Below are positions 10,555-23,339 of a stretch of 64,000 nt of DNA, piece after piece (positions within the stretch are counted from its first letter, which is position 1; every line of letters starts with the position of its first letter). A program made the translations under genes and the position numbers. Under the pieces are notes generated by a model. It ran no database searches. It saw nothing but the letters and a program-made list of their open reading frames with translations, and was not told the origin of the DNA. The DNA is from Rhynchosporium graminicola (Eukaryota; Ascomycota; Leotiomycetes; Helotiales; Ploettnerulaceae), in assembly GCA_900074885.1 (NCBI GenBank), contig FJUW01000035.1, positions 496,001-560,000 on the forward strand, read 5' to 3'.

Positions 10555-13500
10555 GGGATGCTGTCATCACGGCAAGAATAAGAATCCGTTTAGATATAAG
10601 ATAACGTAGATATCCAAGTATCTCAGGAGATAATTGTAAGCTCGTGGTACAAGTAGTATGTCAGAAGAGGATGAGCGATGACGGGGTGGTAGTAGATCGA
10701 GACGATCCACGCTACCAAATGAACGAGAAAGTTAGGTCCCGGAGGAGGGACTTGATCGTCTTGAAGACGATGATAGGGTGCCTGTAAATGGGATATCAAC
10801 CGGTGGCAGATAATCTGGGAAGATGAGTACGCACTTGTTCACCTGAGAAGTAGAGAGCTCGGAAGTAGGTCTGAATTGTGCCTGTTCGAGTGTCTCAGTT
10901 ATGTCTGTCGTCAGAATGGGACTCTGGGTACTCACTTCGCTCCCATCGAATTATCTGGTCATGGAAAGCCGCAGTGCGCTTGATGATGCGGAATATGGCT
11001 TGGTGTGATCATCCCGACAAGAAGATGAGTTTCAGGGGGTTTCTTGGTTGGACATATTGCCAGCGTTGGGATTTGGGTCTGTCCTGCCTCTGCGTTCTTC
11101 GATGAGGAAACTGATGCTTGATGACCACGGTTTGGGCATGGAACAGTTCGAGATACTTGAAATGGTTGGTCAGTCGCTTCGCTTGGAAATTTCCCGTGTT
11201 CTCCGGTAGCTTCAACGTCGATCTGTCAATTGCCTTGGTAGGGCTTTTGCTCTACTCAGGATCAGATATCTGCTCAAGTTATAGCGACTACAGACTCACG
11301 GTAGAATACGTGCGAGTTCGCTGGTGATTGTGCTGTTTATGGTGGGCCTCCTTGGAGTGCCGGTCATATATATTTCTCAAATTCGGGAGAAGGGCAATCA
11401 TTCCGTCCAAAACGGGGTAAATTCTTCTCCTTGACAACACTTAGTAAATTTGCCGTCAGCCGTGAACCTTATGCTACAAGCATCTAAGGTGGTACAGGAC
11501 GACGCCGGAGCAAGATGATTTGGAAACAGAGATTCCGTCGAATTATCCCAGGCCCTAGCGAGGGGCGGATAGACCTCAATGTGAACAAGAAGAGGGAACA
11601 CGGCACCCCAGACAGCGATGAAAGTAATGACATGACGACAGTTGTTGGCTTATTATTTAGGGGTGCCATGTTCCACTCATATTGGGACATGTAGACCTCT
11701 CAATTTCGAAATGAGAGCAGTCATCCCGGCAAAAAGAAAGAGAATCCTTGGCGGTTTAGAGCTGTCCTGGTTTGCTTTCTGAAGAGTGGTCAGGCATTGC
11801 ATTAATAAAGAAGAAACCAGCTGAGCCCGGCGCAACTAAGGTCACATACGGAGAAAAAGAAATTAAAAAAAGATTCTGATGGCGAAAGTTCTTACCAGCG
11901 AGGCGCTTCAAGATCAGTGTCACCAGCGACAGCATTGTCGACGGCCGTCTTCTTGAAGGCCTTGTTGGATTTCGTCTCGTCAGATCACGAAGCACTGACA
12001 TCGCTCGCTGAGTTGTGCAGCAAGCTCCGGGTGAAAGGCCTTGATTTTCTGACGGAGACCTGTACAACACGAGTGCTTCATCAGCGTCCCCAATATCGGC
12101 ATCTTCTTTACTCGGACCCCTGCTCAGAATCTTCAGGGCCAGGGGAACCGACAATAGAAGGCTTGATTGTCTCTCTGACCTCAGATCGAGCTGAAACCGA
12201 TGGAGCAGCAGAAAGGTTTTCAAAGGTTTACGTGTAGTCGTCCCGGCTAGCAGAAGAGTCTAGACGTTACCGTGCTAGGAGTGCTCCCTCGACCATGTGA
12301 ATTTCCCAAATTCGGGAGCAATGTGGGTGAAAGTTTCGTTGATTCGCATCTCCCAACAATCATTTCAAAGCCAGTGAGGAGGTATGAAAGACTTCTCTGT
12401 TTCATGGACTGTGCCAAATTGCAAGATTTCAAGTTCGAGGGCTCGGAGAAGGTGTGTATGGGTATCGAAGTTGGCAAAGGGAGGGAGGAGGTCGACGAGA
12501 TCTATTCATCTCATTAAGTGGAGCTTGAGTTGGTCCATCGGCGCAGTTTGCTTCCAAATGGGGCTTTGTCTGACAAGAAGCGACGAGTCAGGGTGCCTTC
12601 GGGGGTCCTCTTGCAGTTCAAATACTTGAAGTCAATGGCAGCTTGCCGGAGGAATGGCTGCTCTCCGTACTCGCCAAATCACCAGGATTTTTCAATATCA
12701 GGAACGGGGTAAGAGAAATTGCGTTGGTCGCCATCACCGGCCAATCATTTCAAACCCCTTGGGAAATGCGGTGATCTTCGGGTTGTTGGCGTTGGGCCTC
12801 TCAGCTGGTACCTTCTTGAGGCCCTTCATCCCAAAAGGCATCCAGATGCCTGGAATATCAGCTCAGGTGTGGTATTCATTGCCTTTAGAAGGTTAGTATG
12901 AGCTCAAAGGCCAGTAATCTTAGTCTGTGATGAAAGTAAAAACATACCAGTAGAGTCACCGTTTCGAACCTTCCAGCCCCCATGGACTACCTGAGATAAT
13001 TCACACAATCTCTGACAAAAGAGGCAGATCCATCAATACCCGTCAATGCACAATCGCTTGTGATTAGCCAGTATTCATGAATCAACCCCTTCGACCAAAC
13101 GCGGCATGGATTATCCCACGAAGCCCACGAAGTTGATAACCTGCGATGTACCTGAAGCAAAGAGTCTTAGGAACTTCATTCATATGCAGGACCACCCAGT
13201 TGTCAACCGCGAAAATTGCGACGACCTGGATCGAAAGTCTGAACAATGCAATTTGACTGAGGTAGAGGACCATCACCAGGTCTCCATAGGCCTTGCAGAT
13301 AGTTCCCACTGCTGGGCTACCTAGGACAACCATCTGACCTTCCTCTGTAGGACGCATTAGGTATTCCTCGGTACGTCTGTACCACGCAGGAGGACCATTT
13401 TTGAGCCCCAGAGTGACTTGGGTCTCACCATCCATAGGAATTCGATGCAAGTACTTGCACAACAATTGCGTAAAGGCACACGTGCCCTCGTGGAGTCATT

Positions 13501-15195
13501 TATGGCCTTATATTTCTCAAATCCGGGAGAAGAGCATTGATCTCAGCAAGTCAGCAAAGGGCTTCATCGATATACCAGGGACCAAGAACTCACCACAGGT
13601 AGAGTAGAGTGAAAGAGATCTCTCCACCTCTACACAGTAATCGAAAGCGGTACTGAGTAAGTCATGGCTTGGCTGAAGCGCTCCTCGATAAGATTTGTCA
13701 GGGATGGTCTCAGTAATCTTCGTTGCCAGCAACCATGCATCGTATGCCCTAGGCTGTCCTGGTGATCAAGGTTCTTGTGGCATGGATTGAGCAGCCTTGT
13801 AGTTGTCCTGGCAAGCAGAAGATTTCTCATGGCTTTCGCCTGGTAGGAATCAGGTGAACGACGTCTCGCCAGGTCTTATTCCGCTACCTAACGCGTTATT
13901 GAGTTGGCTCTCTGTTGGATGGACAGCCCCCGGGCAGACTGTGCTCGATGGGCACTGATCGGCGCCAAGTTGGCCGCACATTCAGCGGCCCGGGAGCAGT
14001 CTATTCTTCAACGGAAAAGTGGGCAGTGAGAGCAGTCATCTCGGCAAGAAGAATAGCTTATGAAAGTTTCGCATATCGCTGCGGGCTTCCCTGAATAGCA
14101 AAATAAGTGTTCCTTTCGAAAGACCGTTGACCCAGGGCTACAGCTGAGATCATTAACGGAGCTCAAAGGAAATTGAGACGATCGAAACTGCCAGAATCTT
14201 TCCTCTAGGATTCAGCTAGTGTTTCTTGAAAAAAATGATGGCCGATAGCCAACGCAGAGTTGCCACTTTCTCAAGGAATAGACAACTCACATTGTGACTC
14301 TGTTCAGGTCGGAAAGAAGCCGTTATCGCCGCTATCTTGTTGCTGCCTCCATATGTCAGATGGGGTGCGTGACGTTAAGTCTGACTGGATATCGCAGGTG
14401 TGCCTGAAGTGGCATTGTCGGCGTAGCCATCACCTAGTTGAGGAGCGACTGCGTTGCCTAGAGCAGAAGAGACGTGTCTTACATCTGCTTCTCCCAGAAA
14501 GCCGCTATTCGACTGAAATGCCTCTCTCGATTGTTCCTGAAAATATGAGATAGAGCGAATTGAAAGACGAAGTTGCCAATCGAAAATTGAGATGAAGTCA
14601 AATGAAATGCTCGGGAGAAACTTATATTTGACATCTGGAAGCTAGCAGGATATGGAAAGGTAGTACTTCTCCATCATGTGGAGCTGCGATGCTCTGGTAT
14701 GATGGTCGAGTGCCAGGTACATCCTCCAAGTCTCTATTCGCGATGATTGCCGAGAAGGCCAAGAAGGAGATTAAAGAGAGATAATCCCTTGTCTTCTCTT
14801 ATCGCCCATTCACGGAAGACACGAATTGCAGCATTCCGTACCGAGCCGCGGCAACGATATTCGATCATTTCAGGCAAGTAGTGGCCACCATCCAGACGCG
14901 TGCAGCCTGAGCCTTTCTACCATCGCCAGCAGGCGAATAAAAGTCAAAAGGCTGAAATATGGTGAGCCATGAACATAATAGCCAGTTTTCACACTGTAAG
15001 CAGTATAAGCAGGCCGATCATAGCCCGTGAGTGGCGTAAAGATATCTTGGGCCGGGCTAAGTGAACAGAAGTTAGGCTGCTGAGGTCTGAGACCACAAGA
15101 AACTTCACATCATCTTGGTCGAACAGGGAGCGAAAGAGTCTGTTCCGGTAGAGAACGAACCAATTCCGTAGGTTGGGGAGATAGGAGACTCGTAT
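10555..15195 (-). pseudogene. Recurring minus-strand segments of a decayed tandem gene family
   Basis: Two short elements recur in the same orientation. Element Y (plus-strand GTCATCCCGGCAAGAAGA; minus-strand peptide like LLAGMTAL) is at about 10559-10585, 11001-11027, 11711-11738, 12231-12259, 13797-13825 and 14027-14055. Element X (minus-strand peptide LLPNLRN or close) is at about 11371-11400, 12301-12325, 13511-13540 and 15166-15192. In two cases X lies roughly 290-340 bp downstream of Y on the minus strand. A third junction, RTYSTV followed by a GTGAGT donor-like site, occurs near 11295 and 9835. LLPNLR-type motifs are common in fungal F-box/leucine-rich proteins, so such a family is possible, but that is inference. 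No copy is intact. Confidence 0.45.
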
Positions 15196-15385
15196 TTGAC
15201 AGGAGTTTACGCCTTTCGACTTCGTGGGCAGGCCACTCCACAACAAGCTGTGGTAGGCTGACCATAGCCCAGAACCGGTGTATAGTTGTTCTGGGCCGGG
15301 CTCAAAGGAAGAAAGTCGTTTGGTTGTGGGGGTCTGCAACCACCGGAACCACTGCTTCATCTTGGTCGGACAGGGAACGAAAGAG
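15011..15385. repeat. Direct repeat pair, 244-bp offset
   Basis: Segments 15011-15136 and 15255-15385 align through most of their length. Shared blocks are GCCGGGCT(A/C)A at 15051 and 15295 and a CATCTTGGTCG(A/G)ACAGGG block near the end. On the minus strand the first copy includes the YLPNLRNWF stretch. Confidence 0.7.
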
Positions 15386-15860
15386 CCGCCACATGCGGAA
15401 ACACGTATTTAACGTTTGATCATGGAGTGGATAGCACATCGTTGTTACTACGCTCACCGTGGTATGCTTTAGCAGATGTTCGAAGCTGCTCCATAGTGTA
15501 CTCAGCTGCTCCTCGCCAAAGGACGAAGCTGTTCCACAGTCTCATCAGCAGTCTCAGATCAGACTTCTAGAAGGTGGCAGAATACAAGCTACATTCCTTT
15601 CGTAAATTGGGAATTGGCTCCTTCTCGAAGTCCGACCCGAAAACGCTATTGATGCTGGTGTTGTCTTTTATGGAAGTAGCTCCTTTCAATTTGGTGGGCA
15701 GGCTGTTCCACACCGATACGTGCTACCTATGATTGCTCCGGATTGTTGGGTGGGTGTTCTTGATGCTCAGAGCCGCCTAGCAACGGGATTTCTGCCAGGG
15801 GGCTTTCAAGGAGTCGAAGCTTTACGGCGTGATGGTGTAGCTGCGCTGGTGTGCATACTT

Positions 15861-16120
15861 GCAACGATGCCGCTTCCATTGCCTATGGGATTGTTGTTGA
15901 TCATCTTGTTCTAAGCAGCAATGCTGGAACCACCACCGAAGCCTTGACGGGCAACCAAGCGCTTGACAGCGTTGTCGATAAACTTGAACTGATAAGCATG
16001 GTTAGACATGACTGCACTGTGGTCAGAGGTGGCAATGATGCCGCTTTCATTGCCTCTTGTTGTTGATCATCTTATTTCAGCCAGCGATATGGTGCCACGA
16101 CGGACACCAGAAAGTGGAGA
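15861..16120. repeat. Direct repeat pair, 171-bp offset
   Basis: GCAA(C/T)GATGCCGCTT(C/T)CATTGCC begins at 15861 and again at 16032. Both copies continue into a TTGTTGTTGATCATCTT block. The unit length is close to that of the 17.6-18.35 kb array. Confidence 0.65.
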
Positions 16121-16295
16121 GGTCGCTATGTGCTTGAAGCCATATGCATTACTGCTGTTCCAGGATTTGAGGGGTCGTGGTAGCCGTCTGTGATAGAGCT
16201 ATTACCAAAGTATACTTCTACTACCACGAAAAAGTCAGTATTACAAGACGAAAGATACTTGATGGGTCCGTCATGGAAACCGACCTGCGACCGGG

Positions 16296-16463
16296 CCTGG
16301 CCACTATCGATCTCAATCGTCTCCTGTTCAAGTACGAAGAGTTCAAGTACGAAGAGGACATTGCCTCTCACCCGAAGAACGGTTGCAAAGCACAATCGGA
16401 TTCTTTGAGGCATTGTCCTCTTCGTACTTGAGCAGGAGACGATTGAGATCGATTATGGCCAGG
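16296..16463. repeat. Long imperfect inverted repeat (hairpin)
   Basis: The left arm 16296-16365 and right arm 16409-16463 are reverse complements over about 50 bp with one or two mismatches, leaving a loop of about 43 bp. The left arm carries an extra 15-bp tandem duplication of GTTCAAGTACGAAGA at 16326-16355 that the right arm lacks. There are no obvious flanking target duplications. Confidence 0.8.
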
Positions 16464-17674
16464 TTAGCACAAATATTCTCCAGTCTGTAGGACGTGTCAT
16501 GACCCGACTCTCCCATAGCTCGGTCGTGTATGAGCTAGTTATCTGGCTAGGTCATGGCACGTCCTATAAGCTACCAGGACTGCTGCCATAGCTCGGAGAT
16601 TCTCCAAACAGTGCTGGTGCTATCCAATGTGAATTTTCAAAGACGTAAAGTCTATCCAGTCCACATAATCAACCATGCTCACTCAGCCTTCTCAGGCCGA
16701 AGCTTAACTTTATTCTCGGATATGGTAGACATGCGAACATCTTGCTTGCGCTCAGCTTTGCCTAAGCCAAAGGAGACTCCTGTTATGATAACGTCAGCAC
16801 GTCGGATTATACATGGAAGGCTCCTCAAGGGAGTTTACCTAGCTAGACCTATGATCATAGAACCGAGAGGTCCATACTCCATGGTTACCAGGAGCAGATG
16901 AGAACCCCCATCCTTGTTGGTTGGGACGGGTGGAGATCCTCTGTTCTAGACATGTAACATACACCCCGCAGGAGGTGCTCATTATGGGGTTTTCGAAAGC
17001 TCCACTCGGGAACAACGACTTCGAACATCGAAACCTAGTCAAACGTCGAAGAAGTATGTGTACTTCAAGATTCGGCGGTCGTGGGATTCCCCGGCTTGGA
17101 GAGTGAAAGAGTGATCTACTGTCTGTTTCGGCCAGATATTAGCTTCATGTGCTCAATTAGGGATATGTGGAGAGAGGTGTCGATCACGGAGCCCCCAAGT
17201 CGAAGACGGAAGACATTCAGTTGCTGAGTAGTTTCGGTAGCAGAAGCGATGGCTGCAGCTGAAGAAATCGAGGAAACTTCGATTGTTTCCCTGAACGTCA
17301 GTTTGAGCTCTCTATGCTTGAAGATTAGATGGTTTTAATCTTACTGGTGCAATGACATGCGGCTTTGAGTGCTTCAAACTGGTGGAGAGCTTTCCACTTG
17401 TCAGGCTTGTGCCTTTGCCAATCTCTGATTGCCAAGTCAAAGACGCTCGCCGAGGAATCAGAGGACATGGGGTTTTACGCGCAGTATAACTCACCAGCCT
17501 TGCCCTTTACTGTGTACCCTAAGCGAGATATTCCAAGCTAGTATGGCCGAGGCATTTCCTTCGAAAGGAAGGTTTCTGAGGTCAAGAACGATCACGACCT
17601 GCTCAATAGCAATTCGAAAGTCAGCAGAAGCTCTAGTAAGGTGCTAATTGATGGAAGATGGGAGAGGAGCTCGG

Positions 17675-18360
17675 ACTTACAGTCTTTAAATGGACTACTG
17701 TGCTTAATGTTGAAGCACATCACCGACCAAGATTTCGTTGGTGAACAAGGCCATAACGACAGCAAAATTGTGCTTGATAACCATTTGACGGTCAGCAGTC
17801 TCTCCAAAATTAACTTGTGGTGGAAGGAATAGAGCCTGTACCCACAGTCTTCAGATGAACTCCTGTGCTTGGCTGTAACTCAAAGTGCCGATAGTAGGCT
17901 ATTACCAACTGAGGCGACGACGAGCAGAACCTGCTCAATCACGAGTAAGTTAGCAGAAGATACTCCTGCGCTCGTGCTACGTTAAGTTATAGAGGACTCG
18001 AGAGGATATTGTACTTACGGTCTATAGGTGGACTGTTGTGCGATGCAGAAGCGAAGCACTGACCGATGGTCTATCACCAACGACGGCGATGGCGACTATA
18101 ACTTACTTAATCGCGCGTGAAGAGTCAGTAGATGCTTCTCACAATTCTCTGTTAGTAAGAGATGGATGAGGAGATCGTACTTACAGTCTTTAGATGGACT
18201 GTTATGCTGTGCTATGCTGTGCGATGGGTTTGGCGATGAAGCACAGGGCTGGCCGGTCGACGAGGAGGTCATGCAATTCTCTCAAACCTAGCAGAGGTCT
18301 ATCCAAGAATAATGAAGCTTTCAACCACCGTCAGCAAGCTCCTGAGATAGTTCTTGATCC
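17675..18360. repeat. Tandem array of about 165-173 bp units with GTAAGT-like minus-strand sites
   Basis: Each unit starts at ACTTAC or a near match (minus-strand GTAAGT) followed by AGTCTTTA(A/G)ATGGACT. Starts are 17675, 17840 (ACCCAC), 18013 and 18179, spaced 165, 173 and 166 bp. Units continue with a GAAGCAC...ACCGACC block and end with a TCAGCAGAAG-like block. On the minus strand each unit reads a peptide like HSSPFKDCK just before the donor-like site, suggesting repeated exon-intron units. Confidence 0.75.
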
Positions 18361-18500
18361 ATTGCAGCCATTGATCGCTGGAAAGAGGGCTGTAAAGTTT
18401 CCCGCGACCACCCCTCCTCTGCAATCAAGGCTGTTCTACCTTTCCACCACTGTTAAAATCACGGAGAAGAGGAAGAAGAGACTCATCATACTCTCTGATT

Positions 18501-20423
18501 GATGCGGTAGTGTTTTCAAGCGTTGCGTTGTGCTTTTATCGATGATCGAGCGTTGTTGGTGAGGTATTGAAGGGGAGAATTTCCAAGGTTGGAGGAAGAA
18601 GAAGCGAGGAAGGCCGGTGAGCCTGCCTTTTTGGAGTGCAGCTAGTCTGAACCACCCAATGGGGTAGAGGAATGCTTTAGGAGATCCACTCCTCGAGGAT
18701 TGGGGAGGGGTCTAGTTTATCTGGATGGGAGGGGGATGCCTAGAAAGTCTAGGGCAGTAGGGGGTGTGCGAGAGAGTTGGAGCACTTCGCTAACTAACAT
18801 CGCCTTGTCAGATGAAAGATTGTATTTTCAGAGTCAGTCAGGCATGCAGTATCAGGAAGAGGTAAGTACTTAGTAGCCATCAGAATCTGTGCCTGAGAAT
18901 CCAGACCATTGTTACCAGCTGACAACCCATGGGGGCATAACGTTTCTCCTATCCAGCTCACACAAAAGTAGCTTGTACAATTTCGATTGGTGAATACTTA
19001 CAAAAGCTCGCAAGTATGTCTTTCAGCAGATGACTAAACTCTGAACATTGAAAAGCATTTTCAGAATATTTCACATCAGGTGCACTCGAAAGACACGATC
19101 AGACAGATATGCTTTGTCTGATCGCAGTGTTAGATTTAGTCTTGATTCTGTAGGCTTTCAGTGAACGATCTTCTGAATATTTTTACGCTTCTAAGAAGGA
19201 CTTGTAGTATTCAGTCTACGATTCATCGCTCTGATGCTATGGAACGCGGTCTAACTGTACGACGACAGTCAGACACTACAAGATATCGCTCTTTGATTCA
19301 AATTCTTACTGCTACGTCTCTAGGCACTGAGTTCAGACTGTGTCACCCTGGTGATATTTCACGTAGATAATAGTCTATAGATCCATTCATAAATAACAGA
19401 AATATTTATACTATCACTTGTTCGCAATTCTAAAGGAAACCTCCTGATAAAAGCTAATGTGTCCTTCCAAACGCCCTGAGAGTTCTGAATTCTTCACCCA
19501 CCTATACCCGACTATCATAGATCGCAATCTCTATCATACGTCAACTCAAAAATAACATTCTTAGCACCAAGCCATCATGCCTCACACAAAGCAAACAATG
19601 CATCATAGCCAAACCCTTAAATAAGTTACAAAACCCCCTAACGTTCAACAAAGCCTCGAAATAGCTATCCTAAGTTTCACTAGCTAAAAGAAATTCGAAT
19701 CCCTTTAAAAAATACATCTGTCGACATCTGACTTTCATTCTCGCTTACTCGAACAAGCGAGTTTGAGTTTGATAACTGTCAACAAGCTCAAATCATCACG
19801 TGGGAGCAAGCATGCTACCTCAACCTCCTATTATCATCGAGGGATCGCAGGACGAATGAACCAGAAAGCGTCACTTTCATCTTTATGTTTCTTTAAACCT
19901 CTTAGTAGTAGCGAATCACTTGTCAGAAATCTCGATTAAGTTCTGTGCTTGCGAAGTAGGAGGGGGTAATATAGCACGCTACATTTATTTCTGCCTCTTT
20001 CTTCTATCCACGCATGCTTTCGATCTGCAGCCAACCTACGAAGGCCGCAAAAACTGGTAGCGGTCCTATCCAAGCTTCGCTTTAACCCAGGAATCCTGCT
20101 TTTCGATATATTCTGATAGGATGATTAGCCTGATAACACTCAACGGATCATTACCAATGGTCACGTCCTTTGTAGGTACCTACCTGCTTTAACCTTTAAT
20201 GTCTGAAGAGTGAAGAATCATCAGGAATCGTAATACGTATCGATACCTCAAGCAGGTGAAGAGGGGTGTAAGCTTCAGCGCACAATTACACTACGGTATG
20301 TTACCAAGCAAACTGGATCAACTTATATTTGATCTGTGCTCTTCCTATCAATCACATATATTAAGATGCGCGCCTTAGTTTCCTCAAATGACTATTTGCA
20401 GCAGATTAAGAAAGCTGTCTCCA
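18501..20423. other. Intergenic, no feature seen
   Basis: This is about 1.9 kb between the decayed array and the 3' end of the CLPTM1-like gene. It is moderately AT-rich, with only short frames. I see no repeat, RNA gene or transposon signature. Confidence 0.5.
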
Positions 20424-22641
20424 TCACTTCCGCTTCGAGGCACCTGCCTTCTTCGAAATACCAGTCACCTTTGCAGCAACATTGCCGATAACGTCCTCGG
20501 CCTTCTTAGCGCCCTCCTTTCCAACAATCACACTAGCATCCGCGCCGGGCAGTGAACTCAACGGCTTCGCCGCAACTTTGGCCTCCAACTCCTCCTCATC
20601 CCCACCCTGTCCAAACTCATTTACTCTCGTAAAATCAGTCTTATACTTATAGCTTTGATACAAATACACAAAGAAAATAATATCATCTCTCAATGTCGCG
20701 AGACGATGAAGCGTTGGCATCTTGATCGTAAAAGCGAAAAGATCGTCGATGAACGTGTTCAGGAACTTATACGTCATGGCTCTGGCTGGCATATGTGCAA
20801 CAGATTTGAGGCGGTAGTTGATGTAGAGCGAAGGAACCATCATCAAAAAGCCATAGGCGTATACGGATCCAACCAAGGTGGTGATTACGAATGAATACCA
20901 TGATTTGTGGGACTCATATTTCAAGGAGTAGGCTGCGTATGCGAGGAGAAGGGGGACGGCGATCATGTAGAGATACTTGAATGCTACGGCATCGTATTCT
21001 TTGGTCTTTTCTTCGGTTTCGGAAAGCTGGTGTTTGTCTTCGAAGGCGATGCGGTAGGGGATTATGGAGTTTGGTGCGGGTCGGATACGGACATTGACGA
21101 CGGTAGTAATCTTCCAGAATTCAAGGACGATACCCATTCCTTGGGAAAAGAGGATCATCCAACCTGGGAAGTATGTTAGTTATTGAGTGATATGGGGAAG
21201 GGCAAAATACGCACTGGTATTGTCATTGTTGTCTAGCAAGTAGAGGAAAATGACCGCTTGCATGAAAACATTTCCCAGGATAGATCGAACAGATATACCA
21301 ACATTATTCTTCTTGTTTCGGTAATGCGAGATATCGGATTTGAAAGCCAACATCTCAAAGATCATGTGGAAAACACTGACAACGATAGTGGTAGCCAAGA
21401 GGTAGATGTTAGTGTCAAGTAAGACCTCCTTGATCATTTCAAATTCGCTTCCGTCACCCCCCATAGATTGGCCTGCCTGAGTCAGTGAACTCGCATGGAA
21501 GGAGGAAGCCAACATACCAGCTGCAGCATTTCTAGCAGTCTGCTTGACGCTCTCGTCAACACTGGCAATGATACTAAACTTCCAGTTGGCTTGATGGTTA
21601 AGATCAATGTGCAAAGGAAGTCTCTTGACGGTAGAGTTGACAGGCATCATGTGTGTTTTGAGCTGCCAGAAGGTATTGACGAAGAGCACAGGGTAGTACC
21701 AGCCATTCTGTCCCGTACCATCACGAGCTCCTGAAGCTTCAAGCTGAATGTATTGTTGCACTGCTGGATTGACACTCGGGTAGTGCATGACTCCAGCATC
21801 TGGGATGAAAGACAGCGTTAAGTTGGGGTGGTAATGCGAGTTGACGACTGGACCAGTTGGAAGTGCTTCTTCCTCCTATTTCAGTCAGCAATTACCCATA
21901 TATCCATGAAAATAAAACATACCTCCTCAGCCTCCTCAGAGGAAGACAAGAGATTCTTGACTTTCTTGACCTTCTTCTGAGGAATATACTGCGTCAAAGG
22001 TCTCGCAAAGTGATATGCCTTAGTATGATCATATCCCTGAACCACCGGATCAATCTTCTCCCCCTCCAACGCAACATAGAAATGCGCCCACAGCGTCCCA
22101 TTATTCTGCACCTCATTCGGCACCGCAAAACTTGTGTCAATACTCCTGTTCTCCTCAAGATTACCCAACACGAAACCCTTCTCATTGACTACTACTCTTT
22201 CCAACGGTGCTTTGTGGATCGGCTCAGCAACAAAGGTTGGAGATACAACGACCGTGATATCGAGAGCACTGTCTAGAGGCCACATAGGAGCGATACGTTG
22301 CGGGACTGGATTGTAGATGGCGCCTTCGTTAAGATTATTGGGTCGAGCGTTGTAGGGTGGAATTTCGGCCGTGTTGGCTGGGACAGTTATCACTGCGCCA
22401 GAGGCATCGGTTGTTGTGACTGCAGCAGGAGTTTTGGGTCCCATGACTTTGGTCATTATAAATTGCATGCCTACGAAGATGGCGATGCCTTGCATGGCAG
22501 ACTTGATCATAGGCTGGAACAATATTAGCAATTGATTTCCTGAATACTGGCCCCGTTGCTGGAGAATTTCAAGGCGAAACTTACACTCATGCCGCCTTCT
22601 TGGGCTGACGCACGCGCGGCAGGAGGAGCTGCTCCCGACAT
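20424..22641 (-). CDS. CLPTM1-family transmembrane protein
   Basis: This is a homologue of cleft lip and palate transmembrane protein 1 (CLPTM1/CLPTM1L), a multi-pass ER/Golgi-type membrane protein. Four exons, 22641-22585, 22513-21923, 21875-21215 and 21163-20424, give 682 residues, in the family's normal range. All junctions are GT-AG and keep frame. Recognisable blocks are HYHPNLTLSFIPDAG at the start of exon 3, NGWYYPVLFVNTFWQL, the EMLAFKSDISHYRNKK segment before a membrane span, LEFWKIT and the MTYKFLNTFIDDLFAFTIKMP block near the C-terminus. Exon 1 encodes a short Ala-rich leader, then a hydrophobic span (residues about 22-40). The last 70 residues are charged and lysine-rich. It is divergent from the LOG-family gene, with 698 bp between starts. 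The biochemical role in fungi is not known to me. Confidence 0.92.
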
Positions 22642-23339
22642 ATTGAATCTATTCGGAAAGTCAATTTAATTCGAGCGAAGTGTCGTGGGGCGAAGGATAG
22701 CTCCAATTCAATCAAACAGCATCGGCAGCATCGCAAGGCGATACAATGTTCCGAAAACAAAGCTAGAATGACATAGACTAAAAAATCCCGGTCGAGTAGC
22801 CAGCCAATCAAAAGACACGTGTCGCAATGGTATATAGGTCCTCGCTTGCACGCGGCTGAACCGACGACTGGACTTGACCAGGGCATCATCATGGCTTCAA
22901 GAACGACTGCATTGACTAGTCTGAACTTCCCATTTTGATCTTACAGAAGATTTCCATTACCACAAAGAACTGAGAACTACAACTTCAAGGTATGTTTCCT
23001 TTTTCAAATTTTGCGACACCGAAGACAGCAAAATCTTTGCTGTGGAACTATTTAACCGATCTTGGCTTCACTAAGTCCTCCTTGCATTGAGTCACACATA
23101 AGCCCCCATATTCGGGGATTCTTTCTTTTTGCTTTTTCCTGTAGCTTCTCCCTCTCCATTCGAATTTGAACATCACCTTTCTCTTTTGAGAATTTTCGGT
23201 ACTAAGATCATTTCCAGATACCATCAAATCAAGTCAAGACACGTGAATCGCAATCCACTTCTCGCTCGAGCCTCATCATTTCGATCGGAACATAGTTACC
23301 AAAGAACACAACACATCTCGGACTCTCATCAAATTCATC
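22642..23339. promoter_or_regulatory. Divergent promoter of the CLPTM1-like and LOG-family genes
   Basis: These 698 bp lie between two start codons in opposite orientation. The part before the LOG start is pyrimidine-rich (CTTTTTCC and TTTCTCTTTT tracts around 23100-23185), typical of filamentous fungal promoters and 5' UTRs. I see no specific operator. Confidence 0.5.

Larger units (their letters stand above)
8401..18500. other. 10 kb gene-poor region of diverged duplications
   Basis: No intact gene is supportable across about 10 kb. Frames are short (mostly under 130 codons) and are broken by stops. Several segments recur with clear divergence: an 8.8/9.2 kb pair, the LPNLRN and LLAGMTA peptide motifs of 10.5-15.2 kb on the minus strand, a 244-bp pair near 15 kb, a 171-bp pair near 15.9 kb and a 165-173 bp tandem array at 17.6-18.35 kb. 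Base composition stays ordinary, unlike the TpA-rich transposon block at the right end, so this decay is not the same heavy RIP. A decayed tandem gene family, mostly minus strand, is my best reading. Confidence 0.5.

Noticed and set aside
13082..13465. 127-codon minus frame as an intact gene
   Set aside because: It begins at TTG rather than ATG, has no recognised family, and is flanked by decayed repeats with no clear exons.
10234..15195. Defence-type gene cluster or NLR family
   Set aside because: No NACHT, NB-ARC, HET or similar motif is visible. Only short LPNLR-like peptides recur.
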